In this document: one piece after another, positions 24,356-35,374 of the stretch
Position numbering within the stretch: the first letter of the stretch is position 1
Layout: each line of letters begins with the position of its first letter
Made by a program: the position numbers and the translations under genes
Assembly: GCA_029959085.1 (NCBI GenBank)
Contig: JARWIR010000011.1
Location: 9,673,840-9,737,839, forward strand
Direction: 5' to 3'
Source: Nemophila menziesii
Taxonomy: Eukaryota; Streptophyta; Magnoliopsida; Boraginales; Hydrophyllaceae
DNA length: 64,000 nucleotides
Notes under the pieces: model-generated
The model's database searches: none
What the model was told of the DNA's origin: nothing
The model's input: only the letters and a program-made list of their open reading frames with translations

Positions 24356-25934
24356 TTATAAAAAATGATAGAGTTATTATCATCAAACTCATCATTGTTT
24401 CCTAAAATATTTGTAAAAAGTTTTCAAAAATTTGGTTTTTTGTTTGATATAAGAGAGTGTTTGTAATCACGTAAAAAATCATAAGATTTTTAATACCATA
24501 GTCTAATTGATCTTAAGATAAACATAAGTTAGATTTGAACTTTACCTCGTCTTCTTCTTTTTAAGTAGCCATGAAAGAAACTTTGTTGGATACATGCTCT
24601 TTGTCATCACTTTGGTTTGAGCTATCATCAACCAATGTTGCATTAAGGTTTTCAATGGCTTTTTTTTGAAAAGTTTTGGGAATTTAGGTTTGATATGACC
24701 ACTCTTATGATAATGATAGCAAGTAAGCTCATCCTTTATATAACTCTTATAAGGTTTTCCTGAGACACCATAACTCATAAGCTCTATTTTATTTTGATGT
24801 AATACTCACCAATACATACTTATGTCTTGTATAGAATTCCTCTTGAACTAATATAATCATTTCACCCAGAATAAAACAATAATACACATATCCTTTTTTC
24901 TTTTCTCCTTTTAGTTAAAGATTTTTTTTTGGAACTATTAACAATAAAATTATATTTATAACATTATGTACTACTAAAATCTTTATTTTATAAAAATATA
25001 TTCAATAAAAAATATTTATTTAATGAACATATAATACCCACGACTCCAATTCAACTCTTTACTTTTTAAAATTATATATATATATTAAAATATTTCTATT
25101 ATACTAAACTAGTTTTGGATACACAAAAAATATATTCACAATATATCTTTTTCTTTAGTTCAGTTCTAATATTTCTCAACACCTTATCATACAGAGTTTG
25201 CTCTTTTGATCTTGTGAAAGGATTTGCCAAGATTATCAACAATACCCTCTAGGGAATTCACCCAATTTATATTTAACAGTCAAAATTTTGACTCTCTTAA
25301 AAATGTATCATTCATTAGCTACGTATATAAACATGCAATTTCATATTTTGAGTTTTTTTATGTTATTATTTAATTAAGATATTTCAGAAATAACATTTAT
25401 ATATTAAGGCACAATATGTTGTATTAAATAATATAATAAAATTTAATATTAAATTTTTAAATAAATTTTTTATTTAAAAGATGTACATATTTTTTTAAGG
25501 GTCAATGATCCAAAAAATCAAATTAATATTTTACTTGCCCCAAAGAATAATTAATTAATCTGTTAAGTACGTCTTCTCATCAACACCGTTACCTTTTATT
25601 CTTGTTTATCAAGAGTTGTGGATGTTTCCTTATGGGAATTCCAACCCACTTGGAATTAGTAAGTTCAAACTTCTTAATAAGATCTTTGGCTTATTTAGCT
25701 TGGTTGAGACAGATCCCATCTTCCATTTTCTTTATTTTTAGTCTGAGGAAGAAGTGAAATTCTCCAATCATGTGCAATTGGAATTTACTATGCATACTCG
25801 TATCAAAATCCTTATAAAATCGTTATTAACTCTTCATGCATTGCATTTACCAAATGATCATCAAGTAGATCTTATTTGTTATTCTTTGGTCTGAATTTAG
25901 ACAAGAAAGTACAATGAGAACACAAATCATTAAG
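24356..25934 (-). repeat. Array 1 monomer 10, truncated at 25,934
   Basis: The gag remnant is at 24,542-24,778 and the RT fragment at about 25,587-25,800. The unit stops after 'cacaaatcattaag', where others continue 'agttgaatg'. Unrelated MULE sequence begins at 25,935. About 500 bp of the monomer is missing. It carries more private substitutions than internal units, as expected for an array edge. Confidence 0.9.
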
Positions 25935-26268
25935 GTGCAAACATTAATCAATCTGAGTGCAACGAAGTCCAGATATTGTAAATACTTACAATTTAACCGT
26001 GAGAAAGGTGTATTCGAAGTTCAGGCATTTAAGGTCGAACTCTGGTAGGATTAGTAGCTCCAAGTCTTTTCAAGGTAGATATTGCAAGGCGCCATTGTGA
26101 TTGTGGAAAATGATAGTTATTACACATAACATGTCAACATCCAACGGAGGTTTCATCAAAATTAAGAATAAAAGTTCAGGATTTAGTGTCAGAGTTTTAT
26201 ACTAGTGAAGCCGGCCACAAACAGTGGTTCTCCTCATTTAACGTCATGAACGATTCCTATTATTGGTA
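25935..26268 (+). pseudogene. MULE (MuDR-type) transposase C-terminal remnant with SWIM zinc finger
   Basis: In one frame, from 25,935, the translation includes YLQFNREKGVFEVQA, typical of the stretch before the SWIM domain in plant MULE transposases. After a frameshift, 26,063-26,140 reads LFKVDIARRHCDCGK, two stops, then LLHITCQH. This keeps all four ligands of the SWIM pattern CxC...CxH at 26,096-26,140. It continues to FNVMNDSYYW near 26,235-26,267, matching the usual 'F.PI..E.YW' ending. The stops and frameshift make it a dead fragment. It abuts the broken end of array 1 directly. No terminal inverted repeats were identified. Confidence 0.75.
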
Positions 26269-26342
26269 AGAAGATAGATACATCTTTTCTTGCTACAATA
26301 TATCAATTTCTATATAAATCATCTCACCATCTTCCTTTTTTT

Positions 26343-26778
26343 CTATTTTCTCATGCTTTCCCTTCTCTCTTCCTCTTCTATCAACTTTGCTTGTATTTCA
26401 TCCTCCTCCCCACCAATCCTTTCACTGTAAATAAAACACCATTAATTGTGTAACAAAACTAGAAATATGATTTTTACTATTGTCCTATAACTATTTACTT
26501 ACCTGTGTTTTTCTTCCTGTAATATATCATCAAATCTAGCTTCCATATTACAATCATCATCCTCATCTTGAAACCTCTTTGGATCATACCTGAAATTAAA
26601 AACAATTCACCCATCAAATTTCACCTACTCAATTAACAAAGTAGGGTAAAATAAAATAAAAAAAGAATTACCTCATCTTAGTCATTTGTCTCAACATGTT
26701 CATCGCTTCTTCATTCTCATTATTATACCTTTTATTTGGCGCCTCTTCACGTCTAATCGGTTTTCTTTTAACTTCCAT
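26343..26778 (-). CDS. SPT2-like chromatin protein, three exons, probably truncated
   Basis: The exons on minus are 26,672-26,778, 26,503-26,589 and 26,343-26,424. They are joined by introns of 82 and 78 bp with GT...AG ends (GTAATT...TTTCAG and GTAAGT...TTACAG) in consistent phase, giving about 92 residues and a TAG stop. Translation shows NEEAMNMLRQMTKMRYDP, an acidic DEDDD box, NMEARFDDILQEEKHSERI and KLIEEEERRESMRK. This matches the C-terminal SPT2 domain of plant SPT2 proteins (D/E box, ME..F.DI..EE..S, then LIEEEERRE). SPT2 is a histone H3-H4 binding factor linked to transcription elongation and nucleosome retention. The ATG at 26,778 is the first in frame, but NNISR precedes it after a possible acceptor at 26,796. 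This may therefore be the 3' end of a larger gene, or a captured fragment. The basic tail after the LIEEEE helix is short. Confidence 0.7.
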
Positions 26779-26795
26779 ACGAGATATATTATTTC

Positions 26796-28278
26796 CTAAA
26801 AATTGGATGATTACACTTTGAAACTTCTTTTATTAACTCCTCTTTGAAGAGATTACACTTTAAAACTTCTTTGATTAACTCCTTTATTGAGTGGATTTGA
26901 TAAGTTTAATGATCAAAATTGGATGATTAACTATGTTAGCTTGAGACCTCTATTGTTGGATATAGACTTGTAGTAATTAATTGAGTTGGTAATTATTGTA
27001 TGTAAAAGACCTCCCTATTATAGCCAATAAATCTGCCTGGCGCCGGCTTGTCAGTCTTGGGGGCGGTATGTCGGTTCGACTTGTCCTTTAGATAGAGGAT
27101 TATGCATAAATATATATAGTTTAAAACATATACGATCACTATGCAATAATCAAGGGATATTTAAATGAGTTTTGCCAAATATTAAAACAAGATTTAAAAT
27201 ATGTTAGACTAACACATATGTTTAATTGTAATTTGTTACAATTACAAGATACTTAAAATTTAAACTCTTGCAAATTAGTTACAAAAATATCTTTTTCCAA
27301 ACAAAAACTTTTCAAGTTTCTAGATTTATTATGTACTTTGTGTATATAATTTAACATGGAAACAAGCTACTTGCATTATATTAAAAGGACCTCAAATGTC
27401 CCATATATAAAATTCAGGATGGTATCATTTACCCATGTCAAGAATATAATATAAATAGAGATTTGGGGTGGGGACATTCCTTAAAACAAATATTTCTTTT
27501 GTTACACATAACAAAACCTTTCTCTCTTTCACCTATTTTATAACTTCCGCCGCCATCACTTATATTAAAACCTAACTTTTACATCCACTTCCATCTCCAC
27601 CTTAACCGCAAACACAAGAATCACAATCATCATCCTAAGAATACTTAAATCCAAGATTTTTTTGATATTGATACACTTAGTTTTCTCAATTCTTTTTTTT
27701 TCTCTTGACAAGTAATATTTTTAACATGGATAGTTATATTTAACATGGATTATGACAAAGAGGATTTTAAGTACTATTATAATCCATATTCATTATACTA
27801 TATCTTATTATAAAAAATTAAAGAAACATTACAAAAGAAAGTAATACTCAATGGAGGATATTAAATTTATTAAACAAGTATCAATAAAAAATCTAGTCAA
27901 TATAAATAAATATGTTTAATCACTAAATATATTGAGAGAGATTAGCTTTGAAAACCTAGATTATGTTTTCTTTCATTTTCATTATGAAACATTTACTTAA
28001 TTGATGATCAAATCCGTTTAATCAGAGTTAGGTTTAACTAACTTAACACAAATTTTAAACCAGGAAATGAGAAATTGCAAACAAAACTGTTATGGATTAG
28101 AATTACAATTAGATAATATCAATTTTAAAAACGTAATTTACTCATTTCTTATTAATAGACCAACAACAAAAAACATAAGCATTTTTTTATGTTCTGAATT
28201 AAAATATCAGAATGCCTAATGAAAAAGTACAAATATAAAGCAACACAATAGTTTTAAAAATAATAAATTAAATTTTAC
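26796..28278. other. AT-rich stretch without clear exons
   Basis: I found no convincing exon on either strand here. If the SPT2-like gene has a 5' exon near 28.3 kb, this would be its intron or a deletion-scarred middle. It holds a GC-rich patch at about 27,030-27,095 that I cannot assign. It also holds a plus-strand promoter-like stretch: TATAAATAG at 27,450-27,458, then CT-rich sequence at about 27,515-27,535 and an ATG at 27,745 that opens only 22 codons (MDYDKEDFKYYY...). Confidence 0.4.
27450..27458 (+). promoter_or_regulatory. Possible TATA box (TATAAATAG)
   Basis: A consensus-like plant TATA element is followed about 70 bp later by a CT-rich leader-like tract. No supported gene follows downstream on plus, so it may be chance in AT-rich DNA. 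Confidence 0.2.
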
Positions 28279-28309
28279 CTTGTCTATGATATCTTGATTG
28301 AAATGTCAT
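28279..28309 (-). other. Possible 5' coding exon upstream of the SPT2-like exons
   Basis: The ATG at 28,307-28,309 opens MTFQSRYHRQ, followed by a donor-like G|GTAAAA at 28,278. A 3' splice-like TTTATTTCAG lies just upstream of the ATG, suggesting a leader intron. About 200 bp further upstream is a telo-box. The first residues resemble the short Arg/Tyr-rich start I expect of plant SPT2 proteins, but the next acidic exon was not found, so linkage to 26,343-26,778 is inference. Confidence 0.25.
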
Positions 28310-28502
28310 GATCAACTTTCTGAAATAAAATTATGGTGAAATTGCAAGTCAATGTTAAATATATATGAGCACGAAAGAATTAAAAAAGAATGCGGTGTTA
28401 GAAGAGAAAGGACAAGAGGAAGAAGATAATAAAAGGTTTAAAAAAAATTGAGTAGAAGAATTGATATAAACTTGTAACGTACGTATATTTGGAGGCGGTG
28501 GT

Positions 28503-28511
28503 TTAGGGTTT
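28503..28511 (-). promoter_or_regulatory. telo-box (AAACCCTAA)
   Basis: The minus strand reads AAACCCTAA, an element frequent in promoters and 5' leaders of plant housekeeping and chromatin genes. It sits about 200 bp upstream of the candidate ATG at 28,309. Its position fits a minus-strand leader, but function is inferred from context alone. Confidence 0.35.
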
Positions 28512-28639
28512 TTGTATTGGCAAATCTATCAAATTTTTTAAGTGGGTATCTCAAACATACATTACATTTTGTCCAGGCCAATGGGTTACAAGAAAAGACC
28601 AAAATAAGCCGGCCAACTAACATTACAAATTAAAAAAAA

Positions 28640-29460
28640 GCTTAATAAAAAATTACATAAAATTAAAAATAAGAGAAATCAATTATTAAGCCATTTTGTC
28701 TCTAATTGTTTTCCTTCCTTACTCCGAAAGCAGTGAAACACAACCCTATGATTATGATTTTTGAATTGCTAGTCCCAAAATTGATGCAAACATTTATTAG
28801 GTCTTCCCAATTCAAAGGAACAGCAGAAATACAACACTTATCAAGCAGCTTTTCGAGAATCCTTTTGCAGAAAGAGGCGCCATTAAAAAATATTCACAAG
28901 GATTAGAAATTAATCCCCATTCTAATAATCAATTTTTGGCGGCCAGTCTATATATTGACAAGCCAACCACGTGATAAAGGAGCAGCGAAGAATACAACAC
29001 TTACCCCATACAATATTGTACCATTTGACCTCAGGTAAGCCTTTATTCATTTTGTTTATTGTTTTGCTAAAGGAGAATTTTACCTTTTATTGATTCATCC
29101 AAGAATATTTTAACACTTTGATTATTGAGTGTAATTCCTTGCAGATTGGGGAGTAAACCACCAATTGATGAAGGAAGCCTCCATCTTTAATTATCAAAGC
29201 AATCAACAACAGTCTTAATACAGTTTATACCCAACTGATCAACTTCTAGATTCAGAACTATGGAAATATCACTTTAATTAAGTCATTTATCCCATATCAC
29301 AAAAGTAAGTTCCCCATTGTTTACTTTGTAGAAAATGAAATTAAAAGATAGATTCCTAACTTTGAGTAGCTATTTCCAAACCCAGGTGTGGCTATATAAT
29401 TAGCAGACCTTGTTAAAAGTTTCTACATTAGGAATACCCAATCCACCATGATGTTTAGGG
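28640..29460 (-). pseudogene. Plant LINE (L1-type) 3' fragment: RT end plus zf-RVT region
   Basis: Minus-strand reading begins 'KHHGGLGIPNVETFNKVC' at about 29,403-29,455, the GGLGI box that ends plant LINE RT domains. It is followed by TWVWK, 'NNGELTFVIWDK' (about 29,300-29,330), 'RWRLPSSI' (about 29,170-29,190), 'KWYNIVWGKCCILRCSFITW' (about 28,960-29,020) and 'AFGVRKENN' (about 28,700-28,725). This order matches the RT-to-zf-RVT tail of plant LINEs. Stops are frequent. Upstream of GGLGI the similarity ends at about 29,460, consistent with a 5'-truncated insertion. A clear poly(A) or target duplication was not found. Confidence 0.7.
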
Positions 29461-30059
29461 TGTTAAAAATATTGAAGGAATAAATATGAAATATTTTTTA
29501 TAATAAAACACCATATATCTAGTATTCTTTTTTTCTCTACACTTATTTTCCCATAATCTAGTTTCAAAAACTTCCCACAACTTTTTGAAATCCCTTAGAC
29601 CTCTCATAATCTCATTTAAATATTTCTTTTTAGGATTTGATTCTTTAATCTAAATTTACATCAAAATACTTACACTGTTATCCCAACCCGCACTTACTCA
29701 AATTTTTTTCTCGTTTTCCTCCTCCACGGTGGTAATGATGACTTCATCTTCTATTAGAGTCTTAGCTATGTCATCAACATCCAAAAAGGTCACATTGTTG
29801 AGGCCTTCAATAATTTTGAGCTTCTAAATGATCCCTTAATACACTCTTATTGTTGCGCGTTCCTAAAAAAGAAAGAAAATCTTTGGGACTATTCTAATTG
29901 TAAAAATTATATTTCATAATCAACTTGTTATATATTCTTATTGTCCATGTTATAATTTTTATTTCTTTAATGTCACAGTGTTAGTATAATTTAAGAATGT
30001 GATGACGTTAACTATATAAATAAAGTTTAGTCTTGAGATTTACCCGTTTGGAGGGGCAA
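29461..30059. other. Unassigned AT-rich stretch with one coding-like fragment
   Basis: Most of this stretch shows nothing recognisable. On minus, 29,698-29,826 is an open stretch of about 42 codons between stops. It reads like protein (GLNNVTFLDVDD, then an acidic tail ending EEENEKKI) and contrasts with the low-complexity flanks. I do not recognise the family. Confidence 0.35.
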
Positions 30060-30791
30060 TCCAGATGGTGTACGTTAACACAGTGACTAGTCAAGCAATT
30101 TAAATGTTAATCTCTTTCTCCAATTACGTGCCTTCTCAATGAGTATCTTGTATAATCCAAAAAGGTTGGTAACATTGTATATCTTTGAATTATTTTTGAA
30201 ACTAACACCAGAAGTGTGTATTATAAAAGTTTCATACTCTTTCTTTGGGATAATATCATACATAAATAAGAGTAGTTGAAATGCACCATATCCAAAAGTA
30301 ATGATTTACAAGAAAATCCATACTAGCACGACCAATATGCCTATGCCACAACCAATGATTATCTTTAAAACTCGATAACTATCTAACTTTGGCACATAAG
30401 ATTTTAAATTTTACTATGTAAATACCTACTCTATTCACATTAAAAATAACCTCTTTTTTTAATTTTTTTTAAAACATTATATATAGAGGGTTCTAATTTA
30501 ACCTTATAACATTCATCACAAAATTGATTAAACTAAGAAGATAATAAAAAATTCAATTAACAAAAGAAATTTTTTTAAAATAATCCATACTACCAATGGT
30601 TCCTTTTTTAAAAACATCTCCTCCTATGTTGTTGGAGAAAGTTACTTTTCCATTACGTCCTTTTCTTGTAATATTGTATAAGAGTGATTCATTTCCCTTA
30701 ATATGACTATATCATCCACTATCAAGTATCAATATTTTTTTATTGATGCTATTCTTACCGTACAAGACAATAGAATTAGATATTAGGTATT
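30060..30791 (-). mobile_element. copia element continuation: GAG-pre-integrase and protease remnants
   Basis: This is the left extension of the second long block. On minus, the protease region reads LILDSG*YSHIKGNESLLY (DSG at 30,715-30,723), followed by KVTFSNNIGGDVFKKGTIG at about 30,600-30,670. Further on, 30,322-30,362 reads DNHWLWHRHIGRASMDFL, matching the GAG-pre-integrase box (LWHRRLGHAS). This domain is absent from all the monomers and from the visible part of copy 1. The left limit near 30,060 is approximate. Confidence 0.75.
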
Positions 30792-31360
30792 CAAGTTAGG
30801 TCTATGGGTATTAACGCTGCCCTTTCTTTTTAAAATTCTTTTGGCCTTTTACATAGATAAATATGGGAACCATAGGTACAAGTATTTATATCAAATTTGG
30901 AAAAAGGAAAGCTAGAATAGGAAACTATATTTGATGCTCTCACAAAAACGATTTTAGAGTAACGAATATTAACAAAGGGATCAAAACAAAAACTACCATT
31001 TTCATGACGAGTAACTTGTCAAATTATATTTGTCTTTGTGTAAAATTTAAAAACTTCATTCTAGATCTTTTAACTTTTCCAAAAGAAAGGAATTTTATTT
31101 GACAATGGTGGAAGTATTATCCTCGAGTTCATTATTGTTTCCTAAAGAAGTTTCTAAAAAGTTTTCAAAAATTTGGTTTTGTTTGATTTAAGAGAGTTTT
31201 TTAAATCACGTAAAAAAATCATAAGATATTTCAATACCATCATCGGATTAATCTTGAGATAAACATAAGTTAGAGTTAGAGTTTACCTCATCTGCTTCTC
31301 CTTTTTCAGTAGCCATGAAAGAAACATAGTTGGCTACATGATCTTCATCATCACTTTGAT

Positions 31361-31741
31361 TTAAGCAAGAATCAACACATGTTGCATTAATGCCTTAATT
31401 GGCTTTTCTTTTAGAATTTTAGGGAAATTAGATTTGATATGGCCACTTTTATGATAATGATAACATGTAGGCTCATTCTTCATATGAGTCTTGTAAAGTT
31501 TTCTTGAGGCACGACAATCTTTATATCTTTTGTGTCTCATAAGCTCTATTTTATTTGATGTAATACCCACCAATACACACTTATGTCTTGTATAGAATAC
31601 CTCTTGACATAATATAATACTTTCACCCAGAATAAAACAATAACACACATATCCTTTTTTTTCTCTTTTTAGTAAAAGATTTTTTTGAATTATTACCAAT
31701 AAACTTTTATTTATAACATTATACACCATTAAAATCATCAT
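31361..31741 (-). pseudogene. gag C-terminal part with decayed zinc knuckle (copy 2)
   Basis: This is a 126-aa minus-strand ORF, longer than its copy-1 counterpart because an A run in copy 1 is one or two bases different and breaks the frame upstream. It contains the same TCYHYHKSGHIKSNFP knuckle remnant at about 31,422-31,470, with Cys-2 and Cys-4 lost. The sequence ahead of the knuckle (ESIILCQEVFYTRHKC) sits where copia Gag has its pre-knuckle region. Confidence 0.7.
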
Positions 31742-33769
31742 TTTATAAAAATATATTCAATACTTATTTTTTATTTAATAAATATATTATACCCATATCT
31801 CGAATTCTACTCTTTAATTTTTAAAACTATATATATATATATATTAAAATCTCTCTGTTAAACTAAACTAGTTTTAGATATACAAGAAATATTCTCTCCA
31901 TATTTCTTTTTTTTTTTAGTTTAGTTCTACTATTTCTCAACATCTTATGAGTTTTCTCTTTTGATCTTGTTAAACAGGTAATGGATTTGGTAAGATTTAT
32001 TGAGTTTTATTCTTTTCATATGTTTTCATATTTTTTTTCTTATCATAGCAATTCTTAAAGTATATATTCCATTGACATTTTTAATCATCTATTTTATGAA
32101 AAAATATTCATACAACCTAGTGCCCAAATTTCTTTTATAGGTCTGGAATCTACAATAAAATTTATATGGAATAAGCATAAAACAAACTATATTAGCTTGA
32201 AACCTTGAACAAAATTTATATACCCAAATTATTGAAAAAATTATTTAATGTTTTGAAGCCAAGATCAAATATTAATGGGGCTTCGTACCTTGTTTTAAAT
32301 TATCACCTCGAAATAAAAAATATCACGAAGGCTCAAAACCTTAACATAAAAATATAGTTTTGAAGCAAGATTTGTTTGATGAGGAAAAACTCATATGGAT
32401 TTCATGAATATTACAAGAAATTAAAAAAAGAAAGAATTATGTGTTCTTAAAGTAATGCACTAAAGTAACCTAAATATTCAAGTCTATTAAAGCCTAAAAT
32501 GTCATAATTAAAGTTTTTTTATATGAATTGTGGATAAACTTATTTATTATTTCCCAAAAGGATTGTGCAGAAATATTGGTATGATTTTTTCACTAAATTT
32601 GTAAAGACTTGATGATGAAAATATACTTACACATTATGAATAAGTAGTTCGTTCCTATTTATAATCAAGAACTAATATATGAACTAGAAGTTTGTTGATA
32701 GATTTGGCATATCTTTAAATAAGAAAATGAGATTAATTTATAGAAAGACATAACATTAGGGGTAGATATGTTGGAAAACTAAATAAAATTATAAAATGCA
32801 CAAATATTTTGGATAATATGTGTAACCTTTGCAAAACCAATGTTTTAAACGTGTGACCTCCCTTGTAAATATGAAAAAAACTTTACCATTTGCACAATAT
32901 AATAAATTCTTATTAAATTGGGTAAAAGAAATTCTTAGTTCAAGTTAAAGTGCTACTAAGCTAATTGTGGATTTTGAACGAACAAATACAAAATTAACGA
33001 GTGAATCGAATATTTGTTTCATTGTATATTATCAAGTATATACTCCTGAAGTATCTATATAAAAAATAAAAAAATTCGAAATATTTTGTTATTATTTATA
33101 ACATTATGTAATATTTTATTTTAAACAAATATATTTGATACATTATATTTACTTAATTAACATATAATAACCACGTCTCTAATTCTACCCTTTAATTTTT
33201 AAAATTATATATATATATATATATTAAAATCTTTCTATTATACCAAACTAGTTTTAGAAATACAAAAAAAATATTCTCCATATATATTTCTCTTTAGTTT
33301 AGTTCTAATATTTCTCAACACCTTATCATCACGAGTTTGCTCTTTTGATCATATGAATGGATTTGCTAAGATGATCACCAATACCCTCTAGGGAATTCAC
33401 CCAATCTTTTTTGTCTTTTTTCAAGACTCTTTTTTAACATGAAAAATTTATATTTAACGGTCAAATATTTTACTCTCTTAAAAAAAGTATCCTTCATTAC
33501 ATACGTATATAAAGATGCAATTTCATATTTTATGTTTTTTTATTTTATTATTTAATTAAGATCTTTAAGAAATAACATGTATATTTATAGACACAATTTG
33601 TTTTTTTAAATAATATACTAAAATTTAATATCAAATGTTTAAATAATTTATTTGTTTAAAAGGTGAATATATTTTTTTAATGGTCAATGATCCAAAAAAT
33701 AAAATTAATATTTTACTTGCCACAAAGAATAATCAATTAATCAGCTAGGTACGTCTTCTCATCAACATC

Positions 33770-34910
33770 GTTACCTTTATTCTTGTTTATTAAGAGTTCT
33801 GGATGTTTCTATATGGGAGTTCCAACCTACTTGGAATTATTTAGTTCAAACTTCTTAATAAGATCCTTGGCTTATTTAGTTTGGTTGAGACGGATCCCAT
33901 CTTTCATTTTCTTTATTTTCAATCTGAGAAAGATATAAAATTCTCCAATCATGCTTAATTAGAATTTACTATGCATACTCCTATCAAAATACTTACAAAG
34001 AGTTTTATTAGTAGAACGAAATATGATATCATCAACATATATTTGATCAATAAGCACATCATAGTGTTTTATAATTTATATAATAGGAAGAATCATTTTT
34101 TCTTTTTTGAAAACCATCTTGGACTAAAATAGAGCTTAGCCTATCATACTAAGCCCTATGATCTTCTTTTAAACAATTTATCTATTTTTAGGTCTAAAAA
34201 CATGATTTGAAAAAATAATATTTTTAGATCTCTAGGAACCTCTTTATCAATAAAACCATTTATAAAGGAATTTCTTACATACATTTGAAATAGTTTAAAT
34301 TACATGTCAAAAGAAAAAACTAGTAGCATACGCATAGATTCTAATCTGGTTGCGGAAGAAAATGTATCATCAAAATTAATACCTTACTCTGGTTATACCC
34401 TTAAAAAAAGGCGAGGTTTGTTTCTAGTTATAATATTTGAATAATCAAGTTTTTTACAAAGTACAAATCATGTTCCAATGATATTGTTATCATTAGGTTA
34501 TTCATTAAGATTCTATATATTTGTTTTTTCAAATTGATTTAACTCATCATGCATTGCATTTACCAAATGATCATCATGTAGATCTTATTTTGTATTCTCT
34601 GGTTTGAATTTAGACAGGAAATTACAATGAGAACACAAATCATTAAGAGTTAAATGTTTTCTTATCCCTTTCATTGTATCACCAAGTATTATCTTTGGCA
34701 AGAGTCATATAACATTCTTCCTACTTCCAAAATGTTCCTTGGGAGTTTCATCATTCATCTCTCCAATAATTTGAGTATGAGGATAAATTTAAGGTTATGA
34801 TATAATAGGTTTTACTTCTTCTTCAAATTGATGGAACGTGGCATATTCAACCTTTTATTTTTTCACTTTCTTTCAAAAGGATTTCCATCATCAAATTCAA
34901 CGTACATGGA
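33770..34910 (-). pseudogene. copia reverse transcriptase plus linker (copy 2)
   Basis: This matches the copy-1 RT remnant nearly base for base. YVDD is intact at 34,028-34,039 and MIGEFYIFLRLKIKKM follows on minus. The same stops as in copy 1 are present, so the element was dead before the 30.8-kb duplication. Confidence 0.85.
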
Positions 34911-34969
34911 TTAATACTAAGAATATTATAGGAAATTCAATGAAAAAAGCACATTTTTTATAAGAAAAT

Positions 34970-35374
34970 AATCCTTACTACCAAAAACTTCATATAAGAG
35001 TTTTCCAAAAACTTCTCTTCCCATGTTATTGGAAAAAGTTACTTTTCCATTACCTCATTTTGTTGTAATCTTTTATAAGAGTGACTCATTTCCCTTCATA
35101 TGCCTATATCATCCACTATCGAGTACCAAATTTTTTTTATTGATGCTCTTCTTAAGCTACAAGATAATAGAATTATATATTAGGTATTCAAGTTGGGTCT
35201 ATTGGGATTAACGTTGCCCTTTCTCTCTACAATTCGTTTTGGCCTTTTACATAGATAAATCAGGGAACCATAGGTACAAGTATTTAGATCAAGTTTGGAA
35301 AAAGGTAAGCTAGAAGAGGAAACTATATTTGATGCTCTCACAAAAAATGATTTTAGAGGAAATAAAATTAACAA
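34970..35374 (-). pseudogene. copia protease remnant (copy 2)
   Basis: Same as 4,190-4,600: LDSG with a stop directly after it, followed by a decayed K-V-T-F region. The 64-aa ORF 35,180-35,374 is the gag-protease junction. The plus-strand ORF at 35,023-35,211 is antisense to it. Confidence 0.7.

Larger units (their letters stand above)
5549..25934. repeat. Tandem array 1 of ~2,085-bp copia-derived monomers
   Basis: Using 'ttataaaaaatgatagag' as a phase marker, monomers start at 5,701, 7,755, 9,841, 11,925, 14,012, 16,098, 18,181, 20,264, 22,280 and 24,356. Periods are 2,054, 2,086, 2,084, 2,087, 2,086, 2,083, 2,083, 2,016 and 2,076 bp; the short ones carry local deletions. All are head-to-tail and nearly identical by eye. 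The array is cut at 25,934 inside the linker segment. Read on minus, each monomer holds a gag end, a spacer with an LTR-like segment, an RT C-terminal fragment and a linker fragment. Confidence 0.95.

Noticed and set aside
27450..27815. Plus-strand gene after the TATA-like element
   Set aside because: The only ATG frames are 5 and 22 codons, with no credible splice continuation.
28438..28623. 61-aa minus-strand ORF
   Set aside because: It overlaps what looks like a leader with a telo-box, has no recognisable domain and ends in AT-rich codons.
28706..28906. 66-aa plus-strand ORF
   Set aside because: It is antisense to the LINE zf-RVT remnant.
29035..29145. Intron-like plus-strand segment (CAG|GTAAGC...TTGCAG)
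   Set aside because: Good splice consensus, but the flanks are minus-strand LINE sequence; no plus-strand coding continuity.
35023..35211. 62-aa plus-strand ORF
   Set aside because: It is antisense to the protease remnant of the long block and is not kept in copy 1.
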